DNA of 64,000 nt from Siphonodentalium dalli. Taxonomy: Eukaryota; Mollusca; Scaphopoda; Gadilida; Siphonodentaliidae. The notes under the pieces were generated by a model that worked only from the letters and a program-made list of their open reading frames with translations, had not been told where the DNA came from and did no database searches. The translations under genes and the position numbers were made by a program. Below are positions 42,683 to 54,700 of this stretch, piece after piece (positions within the stretch are counted from its first letter, which is position 1; each line of letters opens with the position of its first letter). The DNA lies in contig CP136061.1 of NCBI GenBank assembly GCA_032622095.1, positions 50,041,797 through 50,105,796 of the forward strand, in the 5' to 3' direction.

Positions 42683-44580
42683 TATAACTACTGTTAATCC
42701 CCAGTACACCAATGCACCGTATACAGTGGTCGCCATTGGATGTTTGTCTAGCGCATGCATTAAGCTGTTGTCCGTGTATTGTCAGGTCGTAAATTGACTT
42801 CACTTAGCTGGCACTGTGAATCGTCTCTGTATTGGTTTGTTTTCGGAAATAATATTTTGATCGATGATAGTTTTTATATGTATACTAATTATTTCCCCAC
42901 CCAGATATTTACCCACCGGACATTTCCCCTGCTCATAAAATGCTTTATGCTGAATCCTTTATCGCGGATATCAAAGAATGTTTTGACTGGTCAGTAAAGC
43001 CTGCATGGTTATGGAGGAATAAATAATCTCTCTCTCTACTCAAGCGATGTCAACTCCGTAGATATTATGTTTTGACAAACATGAGAGCGCGTTTTGACAA
43101 ACATGAAAGCCTGTTTGGACGATCCCTTGTGACATCAACACAGTTGAAAAAACAATGTCATGGTTGTGACTATTGTTATCAAAGTATGAATTATAGACAT
43201 GTTAATGCTATAAAGAGTGTTTGATTTTGTATTTATAATTTTGCAAAGAAAACAATTTATCTTGATATAAGATTTGTCTTATATGTAGTTAATAGTCAAT
43301 AATATGGTAATAAGTAAATAAATAATATATAACAGTATTTTACGTTATGAAAAGTGTAATGTGATCGCGGGTACTGTCCATCAATTTCTATAAATCTAAT
43401 ATCGATAATATATAGAAAAATAAGTAATTTGAGTCGCGGATGTACATGTTCAGGTTAACAGGCTCTCTTAAAATCAAAGATAATAACAGGGTCGAGATCT
43501 CTTAAAAATCAAAGTTAATATATAAAGAGCGTTTAATTTGATATTTAAAATTTTGCAAAAAACATTTTAGAATATTAATTCTTACATGCCGTGTAATTAA
43601 TATGGTAACTTAGTCCGCAGGACTGATCGATATCGAGCGACTAAGACTAGGTGAACCACCATCAAAGAGCGCTCAAAAACAAGCTACACAAGCTGTGTTG
43701 ACTTCGACAGCGGGAAGGAGAGCATGGTGGATTTCCTGGACATTGTTGGCCATTCCATTAGATTCAAGTGATTTGTTATGTACTGTTTTTATTATTTATT
43801 GTTGTTCCATGTATAATATTCGTTGAAACAAATCTGATTTTACCAAACTAGTACTTAGTAGTCAATCCGTTAAAATTAGTTTACACTAAACACAAGCTTA
43901 CAGTTTCGTGGATTATACCACCCCCCCCCCCCATTTTACAAATGTGGGTACTCAAACATCTGGAAGATGTGCTCCAACAAAACTGGAAGATGATAAAACA
44001 TTGGTCATAGTCACGCTTTTAACGAAGCAACGAGCAAAAGAGTTAAACTGTGACAGTCCTGCAATGTTTGTCCGACTTAAGTTATATACTGATGTCGGAA
44101 TGGCATATTTCTTAATGTTATTGATATACAATCACCCCGACCCCACTCCCGGGTTTTAGCTCCATCATAATCAACTATTCGTTCAACAAACTGAGAGTTT
44201 CAGTGGCACCATAGTAGCAAAGAGCAAAGCCTATGCTGCAGACTAGACTTATCGATTGACTATCATAATATTTTTAATATTATATCATAACTTCAGTGTT
44301 TACTATCCGATTTCTCCGGCTGATGGGTCAAACCGTAAAGAAATTGTAATATAAATCACAATTTGCTATTAATATGAAACTATTGAGTCCAAATTTGTAA
44401 GATAAAAGTTTAACTACAGATTACATAGTCTATCACGCAATCTTACATAACGCGATTGACAGCAGCCGCGCTGAGAACAATGGTATATACTGCAACGCGC
44501 AACATAATTACCAGTAATTCTGCTATACTAGCTGCTATAGGATAATTGGTACCCGGGGGTATGAATGAGTCCAGATTGTA
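42683..44580. other. intergenic, no gene seen
   Basis: AT-rich sequence with a C-run at 43920-43933. Open frames at 42779 and 43908 lack domains and conserved motifs. Confidence 0.4.
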
Positions 44581-44584
44581 GAGG

Positions 44585-44860
44585 CACTGACCACGTCATG
44601 AGGAATGATTAACAGCCCGAGGGCCGCTAATAGGCCCGAGGCGAGGGATCTTAATCATTCCTGGAGGGCCGTTAATGAAGCAATAACATGATTTTCAAGG
44701 GCGTTATGGTTCAGTAACAGGAATGATTAACAGCCTGAGGGCCTATTATACTGAACCATAACGCCCTTGAAAATCATGTTATTACTATTATTATCACAGG
44801 GCCGTTAATGACTTCATAACATTCACTGGGCCGTTAATGACTTCATGACATTGTTTATTT
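44585..44860. repeat. inverted repeat around AACATGATTTTCAAGGGC
   Basis: AATAACATGATTTTCAAGGG...GGTTCAGTA (44690-44729) is repeated in inverse at 44750-44783, with ATTAACAGCCYGAGGGCC phrases beside each. Related, diverged wording lies at 45420-45520 and near 37360. Confidence 0.7.
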
Positions 44861-45964
44861 CAATTAAAGTCCAATATATGGGCCTTTTGGCGGGGTGGGG
44901 AAGAGGGGGATAATAATAACTTTTTTTCTTCAATTCAATAAATCTTTCAACTTTGATTTTCAAATCACAACAGAATAATAAGATTGTCACTTCAACGTTC
45001 ACTTTAACATGTCTTTATTTCGATAAATACTGGATTGTGCAGTTATTGAATGTACCACCGGTTATCATGGTTGGTTCCTAATCACGTGACATTTGATTGC
45101 ATCGAATATAGGTGATAAATCAACCAAGTATTGAAGACGATTTGCGAAAATTGAGACCTTGGCATATCAAAATAACTATGTATACTAACCTTTGGGTTAA
45201 TAATCCTTCGAAAAACAGGAATTATCTGACTGTAAATTAGTGGAAAACATGAGTAAATTAGTGATAATCTGTTCCCATTTTTCGTTAGCGATTTGCCTAA
45301 AACGGAAGCGCAAATTGAGAAGGGAGGTAATTCTGCTGCGCATATTTTCTGCAGGCCGCGGGCCGTTATTGAAAAGCACGATCCAATATCGGCCCGCGGT
45401 TACGTCATTTCGAACGCCCGGTATAACAGTGCTAATGGCCTAGAGAACGCCCTATAAAGTGATAATAATGAACCATCAAGACGGGACAAAATCATGTTAT
45501 TACTATTATTACCACTCTGTCCTCGTGTGATCACGTGATTGGTGACTTAACCGGAAGCGGGCATTAATGAAAACAAAGTTTAATTAACGCCCGCCGCCTG
45601 CTTCTGGTCAACTGCGATCGCAGTACAAATGAAAATGATTCAAACTCTGGCTTCCCAACCAAGAGACACTTCACGCCTGGTCAGGCAGCCAATCACCACG
45701 ATTGAAATATCTGCGCTGTCACTGTGTGGATAAACAATTAAGCGATTTAGTCGCAAGGCCAGCTATGTTTAAACCCGTCATTCATTAGCAAATTTTGATC
45801 AACGTGTACCGTGTGGACCAAAATAAACCAAAATTATGAAATCTTATCGTGCAGGTAAAATACAGTTAATCTACTAGAGAATGCCCTCTAAATTGGTAAT
45901 AATAAAAGGTCAGCTGACCACAGTGTCCCCCGAAAAAGTGGCAAGTCGATGCCGCTTTGTTAAA

Positions 45965-46600
45965 GAAATTTTTTTAAATGTTGAAATTTTCTAAGTCGAA
46001 AAGGGTTAATAACTCCGTAAAAAAATAATTTTTCCGTCCTCTATATACATGTTGCACATCTCCAATATGTGGATAACAATACTCTGAAGTTTCAAATATC
46101 TACAATCAAAACTGTAGGAGGAGTTGATTACACCATGAAGTTACCCTCATACAGAAAATTTAAAAAAATGTTGAAATTTTCTAAGTCGAAAAGGGTTAAT
46201 AACTCTGTCAAAAAATACTTTTTCCGTCATCTATATACATGTTGCACATCTTCAATATATGGGCAACAATATTCTGAAGTTTCAATTCTCTAGGATGAAA
46301 ACTGTGGGAGGAGCTGATTACACCATGAAGGTAACCTCATACTGAAAATTATAAAAAATGTTGAAATTTTCTAAGTCGAAAAGGGTTAATAACTCTGTCA
46401 AAAAATAATTTTTCCGTCCTCTATATACATGTTGCACATCTTCAATATATGGTCAACAATATTCTGAAGTTTCAAATCTCTGGGATGAAATCTGTAGGAG
46501 GAGATGATTACACCATGAAGGTACTCAAAACTTTCTCTGGGATGAAATCTGTAGGAGGAGATGATTACACCATGAAGGTACTCAAAAATAAAATTTTCGG
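45965..46600. repeat. tandem array, ~190-bp unit, three copies plus a 51-bp end duplication
   Basis: TTGAAATTTTCTAAGTCGAA recurs at 45981, 46171 and 46361. The last unit ends with two adjacent copies of CTGGGATGAAATCTGTAGGA...GAAGGTACTC. Confidence 0.85.
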
Positions 46601-47107
46601 GGGACAATAATAAATAATGTTTGATAGGTCATTCAGTTGACAGTTGTTCACACAGTTTGTTTGCATAACTTGCGGCGGAGTATATACAGAATCGTCTTTC
46701 GGATGCAGATATATCAGTGAGAAATACTCGCTGTTTGGTTTTTATGTATCTGAATGAATGCTTTATTCTCAGCCATATTTATGTGTACCCATAGTATGGT
46801 ATACATATTGTTGACATCTGGATTGACCTTTCTGTCCGTCCATAGACACTTTACGCATGGTGCAATAATGTAGATCATTAGGTTCGCTGAATCTTCCTGC
46901 GACCGAAAAAATACCGTGCCGAATCTTCCTATTCCCATTTTTATACTACAAATAAGTTTTGCCCCAGAGCGCTGTATGTATAGTACTGGACTGATTCTCA
47001 CCAGAAAAATGCAAAAAGACAGCCTATATTGTAGGGCCCTGCAAAGCTTCGAAGATTCGATTCGGTGTCAACATCAGCAATCAGATTCGCGATCGATACC
47101 GATTACA

Positions 47108-47504
47108 TGTACCGCTATTCTCAAAGTAATTGACCAGAAAAACGGGGTGATACCCCGGTCATGACCGCGGTGATACCGGTAATAAACGGTAACGGTATCG
47201 AGATGGTCACGGCGGTGGAGTTACGGTATTGGGCGATAATGATACCGCAGCCTTTTAGCGGGCACCGCATTAATTTTTTTTGAATACCGCGGTCTTTTAG
47301 CGGGCACTGCATTAATTTTTTTGAATACCACGGTGATTTTCATGGAACTCTTTGAGGGGAGGTATTTACTCCCACATACTTGTTCGTATTAACAAGCGGT
47401 ATCAGTACCGCGGTATTGGAGGATACCGCGGTATAGTACCGCGGTATTAACGGGGTGACACCACGTTATTGGTGGTCAATTACTTGAAGTATAGCGGTAG
47501 ACTC
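47108..47504. mobile_element. MITE-like element rich in ACCGCGGT
   Basis: TACCGCTATTCTCAAAGTAATTGACCA-type wording at the left is repeated, diverged, in inverse at 47475-47504 (GGTCAATTACTTGAAGTATA, then GCGG). The interior holds more than five TACCGCGGT-like words and a tandem duplication (CCTTTTAGCGGGCACCGCAT, then CTTTTAGCGGGCACTGCAT). Confidence 0.65.
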
Positions 47505-47917
47505 TCCAATTCGTATATTTTCTTTCCCACTTATGGGGACAAACAACTAATTTTTTTATTTATGGAGCTCAATTGATGGGGCAATTGCCGTATTTTTCTG
47601 TATTGAGGTCACGTCGTCGCCTGGTATGATGTAATTTAGAGTTTACACTAGTTTAGCAATCGCCAATCGCAATCTGCCGCCCTCTCGCGGACGTGAGTAT
47701 GTGAAGTCATGCGCATTGATAATTATGCATGCCATTGTTTATGATACAACTATTACAGCATATGTCAGTCCTGAAATCCTTACTCCTTAGAATATAGTCA
47801 TAGTCATTGGCGAATTAATTGTCAAATTAGTGTAATCTATGTAATATAGTGTCTATTATGTTACATATATTCGATGTTGACATTGGCCATTCAATTCGAG
47901 ATTCGCTTCGGTTGCCA

Positions 47918-48070
47918 AATTTCCTATTCGCAGGGCCCTACTATATTGGCACAGTGAAACAGATGCTCGAATATGGAACAGTACTATGGGACTCCCACTT
48001 GAAGAAAGACATTGACCATCTTCAAAAAGTGCTGCAAAGCGCTAGGTTCATTAAAAACAACTATAGTTGA
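47918..48070 (+). pseudogene. non-LTR retrotransposon fragment (C-terminal reverse transcriptase region)
   Basis: The frame reads YIGTVKQMLEYGTVLWDSHL then KKDIDHLQKVLQSARFIKNN, followed by a stop. The pattern LEY...VWDPH..KDI..LE.VQ..A.RF..NDY is the well-known segment after the catalytic palm in CR1/Jockey-group LINEs. The rest of the element is missing. It lies about 140 bp before the likely acceptor of the first SLC41 coding exon. Confidence 0.8.
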
Positions 48071-48192
48071 CATACACATGTACTGTTAACGACAAATATG
48101 ATTGATGCATCATGCATGTTGAAGAAAATCATGCACTTCTAAGTAGCAGATCCATGGACTTTCTAAACAACCCAATAAAAATAGTTCATAAT

Positions 48193-48211
48193 CTAATTCT
48201 CTTTATTCCAG
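48193..48211 (+). other. likely 3' splice site before SLC41 coding exon 1
   Basis: CTAATTCTCTTTATTCCAG is a strong pyrimidine tract plus AG, 67 bases before the chosen start codon. It implies an upstream 5' UTR exon that was not found. Confidence 0.5.
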
Positions 48212-48278
48212 ATTTATAATGGATCATTCAGATTAAATTCTGTTCTCAGAAAGATGAAATGTGTGCTCACTATGTAAG

Positions 48279-48713
48279 ATGTCCAGTCATATGCCAGTAG
48301 CAGGCTATGAATTACGGAGCAGAAAAAAGAAAATGGTACCTTATGTTAAAACTGACACCATGTCAAAAGATGAAATCGAACTAAAAGAAGTGTTATCAGA
48401 ACACAAAGGCGTTAAAACTGACATAATAGGAAATAGTAACCATAGTGATCAGTCACTGACTGTTGTGCAGATTCAAGATCCAGGTGGGGAGATAACTCTT
48501 TCTACCAGGATAGATTCTGGGTCTGAAGAAGAAGAAGAAATATGCACTGAGAATGACACGGCTCCGTTATTAAATCAGGATGATGAAATAAGCACGGAGA
48601 CCACCGGTCCTCCAGTTGAATCATCACTGACTATTTTTTTACAAGTTGTCTTACCATACCTTATATCAGGATTTGGTACCGTTGGAGCTGGCTTGGTATT
48701 AGACCAAGTACAA
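48279..48713 (+). CDS. SLC41A: SLC41 coding exon 1
   Basis: 145 residues from [18 protein letters not shown] to [15 protein letters not shown]; donor GTGAGT, phase 0. It encodes the cytosolic tail and first membrane helix. DTAPLL (93-98) fits the acidic dileucine sorting pattern. A GTG at 48261 extends the frame, but the first ATG is at 48279, with A at -3. Confidence 0.9.
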
Positions 48714-51700
48714 GTGAGTACTACATGTAGTATAAATAATTATCAAGGAGCTTTCACTTCCAACTAAAGTACAATTTAAGAAAATTATTTGTCATGTTCA
48801 AGGCCAGAATTACATTAAATAATTCGCTCAAGGTGAGAGACGTTGGTAAGAAACGAGTTTGCATTAGCGCACTCATTTCTTACCTCATCATCTCTTGCCT
48901 CGAGTGAATTATTTAACGTAATTCTTGGAACTAATTGATTACTCTATTTATTACACTTCTGCATCAATTTTGTTTGCCAAATATGATTATTACACCCAGA
49001 ATTAATGCACGAAAATACTGATGTGGAGAAAGATCAACCATCGAAAATTCAGTCTAGATCAGTAGGCGAAGTAACATCAACAGTGACGTCATGAGAAATG
49101 ACATAATTCACTAGTGACATTACCATTTTTAATAAATGCCGTTTTCAATGGAGTGTAATAAAAATATAAGTTTCTGAACAGATTAACTCAGTGGACTTGG
49201 CAATCATACCAATATTAAAAAAGCAACTTCATTCAATTATTGAATTTATTAGTTTTCCTATTGCTGTTTCTGTACAGTTGTTTCATACTTTTTTTTAATT
49301 TTTCATGAAGCATTGGGAGGTGTTCACGAAGGTTTCAGAGGTATTTATTCTGGTGCCGGCTCTGCTTGGATTGAAGGGAAACCTAGAGATGACCTTAGCG
49401 TCCAGGTTATCCACTCAGGTAAGTGTATCCATGTAATCCACTCAGGTAAGTGTATCCAGGTTATCCACTCAGGTAAGTGTAAATGTATCAAGGAATATAG
49501 GTCATCCAGAAATAAACTTTATGGCAAACAAGCCTTGAAATAGTGTGTCTGTCATTTGCAGAATGAGGTCCCCAGAGGGTGAATTTAGTGATGCTACCCC
49601 GCATAGCGGACTAGCAGCACCAAATTCACCCTCTGGAGACCTCATTCTGCTTACAACTCAGCAGAATGAGGTTGCCAGAGGGTGAATTTGGTGATGCTAG
49701 CCTGCTACGCAGGGTAGAATCACTAAATTCACCCTCTGAGGACCTCATTCTGTAAATGACAGACACACAATTTCAAGGCTTAATGGCAAAGTATACAACA
49801 GTCAATTGTTTTACAGTATTCCATGATTGATAACTTATACAGTAATGCCCTAAGTAATCGACCCCTTAACCACAGCAGAATTATGGGTAACTTTTAAGGA
49901 TTTAGTCGGAAATATGGCTTGTTGCCATTCATCGGAAAGCTGGCGGACAATTAAACGACATTGCATTTGGATGATATATCCCGCCAGCGCCGAATAACTT
50001 ACGCATACTATATAAGCTTCTGAACACAACCCGATAAGATTTACTGAAAGTTGGTAATGGCTTTTAAAATTGCAAGCAATTAAGATTTCAAAAACAGTGA
50101 CATCAAAAACTGAGTGGGATTCATGGTTTTGTGACTTAATCAACACTAATATGAACAGCCGAAGAGGGAAGGGGATATTTGATCTACTCTCCAGTGCCAA
50201 ATAAGCATAGATAAGCATAGAAGTATGCTTATTTTACTTTCCAGATAAAAAACTTCCCATCCTGTGTGGTTGTTATTTGGCCATGTACATTTATAAATTT
50301 TTGGCCGTGAAAATCTGAGAAACAATCTATCCATCTTCAATGGCAGTGAAAAAACTGGAGCGTGACTCAAGATTTGAGAAACAAATATGGTAATACATGT
50401 ACATCGTAACTAAAATGAAAACACTTCGCTTTTATATCCATAGGGATAATAGTACAGAGTTGAACAGTTTGTAAAATTCATACCGGTAACTCTGTCCATG
50501 TCGCAAATGAAAATTCCAAAGCATTTCCACCCTGTATTGTTATTCTGCCCTGTATTGTTATTCCACCCTGTACTGTTATTCCACCCTGTACTGTTATTCC
50601 ATGCTGTACTGTTATTTGCCACTCAAGAGTACATGTATGTGGATAGTATAGTTTTGCACTGATGATTTTCAGTTATTATGTTTACCCATACCATAGTATG
50701 GTAAACATAGTGTCGTTGTCCGGATTGACTACTCGTCGTGCATCCGTCCGTCCATATGTCTGTCTGTTTGTCTGTCTGTCCGTAGACACTTTACGCATGG
50801 TATGATAACTCAAATATTTTCTATCTGATCGGAACCAAATTTTGTATATGAATTTCTCAGCACAAAAGACAGATCGAATTCGAATATGGTTTTGATCGGA
50901 CTATTTTTAACTGAGTTATGGCCCTTTTTCTAAAAAATAGTCACTCTTAAAAAACAAATTGAAAAAACTTAGATTGAATTCCTTGCTCAATTTAACAACA
51001 AAAAATAAATAAATGAAAAAAATAATAATACATATTATTAAAAAATATTTAAAGTTAACAAAATTTGAAAAACCTTCACCATTATAACTCTGCCAAGGGT
51101 ACCCCGAGTCACCACACCAAATTTGTTTAAATCAGTCCAAAATCTTGTGTTATGTACTGTAGTGTTCAAACGATTAGTCGACAAATAATCGTCGATGTTG
51201 GTTTGTCAGAAAATCAACTCTAACTTCCACAGTCGACTAGTCGGAATACAGTATATAATCTCATCAGCTGGCCTTGACAATGCATGGTTTCACTAAATGT
51301 GGGTCAGAAAAGCAGCAAAGATAGCTACATGTAGTCTATGTTCAAGAAGCTTTCCAAAGTGTTCGTCAATACTAACTGAGTCTAACTCTCCGATTGCTAC
51401 GTACGCCTTACGGAAGTTATGGCAACTTACAAAGTAGGCCGATGTACGCATCATCGTACATATATAATCATTATAATGTGTGTCACACAGTGTGTGTGTT
51501 TTCTTTTGTTTTTGTTTTTATTTTGAGCTGACTCTTGATACTGAGTATCGTTTATTTTCTATACCCTGGCAGGGAAGTATTTATTTGATTTCATGATTAA
51601 ACAGAAAATCCCTCAATTATTTCATCAATTATTTATTCTCATTATCATCGTAGATTCGTAGGGAACTTATTTGCGATCGGTGGGTTTCTAGAGCACCGGT

Positions 51701-54700
51701 TCATTTGCAACAAAACCATGTGACGTGTCACGTGATTCAATTCTCCGATCACAGTAGAGTGTAAATATTGTGATGATGGCACGGAATTTGTCATTTTCTT
51801 TCACATGTGTTTCATTAGTATAAGGTTGGTGATGTATTTGGCCGACTAGTCGACGTCGACTCGACTTTTGGTGTTCGACTAGTCGACTCCAGATTCCCAG
51901 AGTTGTTTGAACACTAATGTACTGGTAAATTTGTTTGGAGCGACATTAAATCCAATTCATCAATTCCATCCCATGCCTTTGGACTACTTAGCTATTGATA
52001 TATTATTTTCTGATGTCTCTTATGCCAATGTGCAGATAATCTGATAAAGAAAGCTATGGTATCTAATTGAAAATAAAGGTTCAACAATATACATCACATA
52101 ATATTAACATGAGCCTCGAACATCTTTGTTGCCTTGCACAGCTGAAGATATCACTCTACAGATGGTCTGAGGTCATTATAAATGTTGTTGGTTTAATAGA
52201 GATGCCAGCTTTCAACATAAACAATTATTGTGATTTGTTGACAGCGCTGCTATATAATTAATATTACTGGGTCAGCAGTGAAGTGGCTTATCTTTATCTA
52301 TATTGTTGGTAGAATTTGATACCTTATCATTGTAAACTTAAATTGGACTCTCTTAACCCAAGTATTCCATGTCCAGGTCACTTTTCACATTTAACCCGAG
52401 GCTGTGGTGGTGCAGCATTACAGATCCTGTACCAATGCATTCTCTTATATAAATGCGAGTGAGCCATAAATTCCAATAATTTGTGTTATGTACATTTGTC
52501 TATACATGTAATAGTACATAACAGTATACTCTATAATTCAACACCAAAACTCTCATTTATGATTCCGATCATAGTAATTTACTATCGCCAAGGGTGGGTT
52601 AACATCTGCCGATTGTCATCGGCCTCTCGTTTTATGTATGGATGAACGCACATAACCTGCTAAAAGGCATGTTATGTGGTTATTTTAGTACTGAAATAAG
52701 GTATGAGACACTTTGCTTATTTGACCGGTTCTCAACGCCTTACAAATCACATTTTTTTATTTTACAATTGTTGCATCGATTTTGCCATGTTTACCCACTA
52801 CTTCAAACAGACAAATTAATCTGAACCACACAAAATGTAAATATTTACATGAATCGGACCGCATCACATAACAGTGATAACACTCATGATGTGTTGTATT
52901 GGATTTGTGAGCTAAAAATAATTGTGATGTGCTGGAATCGAAATGAAATGTTGCAGCCCGAATTTCCCGATCAGTCTGAATGCTGATATCTTTACTGAAT
53001 CTTTCCAATTCTATCCTCGCAAAGTTGGAAAAAACCTAAAAACCAAAATGAGTATTATGAGATGAATTTGAGTCGTGTTTGTGATAAAGATAGTTGCTTT
53101 TAACCCTTTCATGACTGGGTGCATCATGAAATGTTTTGAAAACTCTGTGCCAGTGCATTCTCTTATATATGCGAGTCTCCCGTAGGGAGCCTCGCATATA
53201 TAAGAGAATGCATTGGCCTAACAATAATTACCTTGACCGTGTAAGTCATTGCATTTCTCATATATATATAACAGGCTGCATATCTCTGTATTTCAGGCTC
53301 ATTTAGGACACATGGACAACAGGGCTGAAGCAATAAAGCTTGTTGTTGGTAATATTATACTCACACAGGTAAGGAGAAACACTCTCTGTTCATATCAGAC
53401 CTTAGAAGGTCTATTTGAGAGATACACTTATTATTACTCGTGTAAAATTATGTTTTCTCTATAAAGCATGGAATTTCTTTTGCCCGGGAATAGTGTGGGG
53501 GCAACTGTTCAAAAACTGGTTCCTTGTATACTTTTTTAGTAGAAGCAAGGCATGTATATTTTCAACATCGGGATGGGTTGTGCTAAATAATTGGACTCTA
53601 TTCCAATTTTTTAATATCACGTGACCTCCAAATCCAAGATGGCTTCCGTCATAAGCGAAAATCTGAATATTTTCGAGGATTTTTACTCATGTTTTTGACC
53701 AAATCTACCCCAAATAGCCACGATATGTCCCCAAATCATCCGACCCACTTGCCTTTATGGTTTACTGGTTCAGTCAAAACAGCAGATGTGCTCAGGAACT
53801 TACAGGAAGGTCAGAGTTAACATTATGGGTTGTTTAGCAATTTTTCGTTTTGAAGGCTAGGGGTGTTTTTCACCATATCGGTACCCTCTCATCTTTTTCT
53901 ACTTCCAGCTGGATAAAAAATTGGAATAGAGTCTTAAAAATCCCTCCAAACTGAATAGGTTATGAAAATCATTGTGGCTTGCTTCTACTAAAAAAAGTAT
54001 ACAAGATCTACATTTGCACCCACACTATAATATGAAACCTGAACTTGCAAAACACATTTCTACACAGGGTGTACACATTTTATACCTGGTGTAAAATCTG
54101 CTTCCTATTTTATTTTTTCGCGTTACGTTAACATATCGAACACAAACACCGAGATATGGCTTTACAGTCCTGGTGGAACCATGATGTCAAAGAAGGCTTA
54201 AATTTCTAAAGAGGGGATATTTCAAAAATTTCCAGCCGCCCCTACTTTTTTCCCCCTTTGTTACCGGAAACATCACTATTTGTTTTAGGTCCCATCCAAT
54301 ATTTTACAACAATTCAACAAGGCACATACGTATCACATTTTAAAGTGTAAATGTTTTGAAAAATCAATCCAGATAATAATTCAATTTACCTTAACCCTTT
54401 ACCCAACAAAACCGGCCAAATAAAGCTTCAACAGCCTAAAATATCTTCGGTCTGTCTCAATAGAACCATACAAATATGGATATCATTGGAACCGGCTCCT
54501 TGACCACATTGTGATATTTACAGTTATGCCCTGTGCCAATGCATTCTCTTTATATATGCGAGTCGACCATAGGTCGCCTCGCATATATAAGAGAATGCAT
54601 TGGCCTAAAAAAAATCTGTTTTTAATACTTTTTACCATTTTTTCTTACATTCTTTAACAATATTATAATTTTTAATGTGTTAAGCCAATGCATTCTCTTA

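Noticed and set aside
48261-48278. Earlier start (GTG at 48261) for SLC41
   Set aside because: Not an ATG; the first ATG in frame is at 48279, with a favourable A at -3.
49446-49543. Extended SLC41 exon 2 using the frame from 49313
   Set aside because: That frame is offset from the conserved SLC41 frame; in the true frame the sequence after the first donor stops at TAA.
50410-50622. Repetitive (WNNSTG)n peptide frame
   Set aside because: A direct result of the 18-bp minisatellite, antisense within an SLC41 intron.
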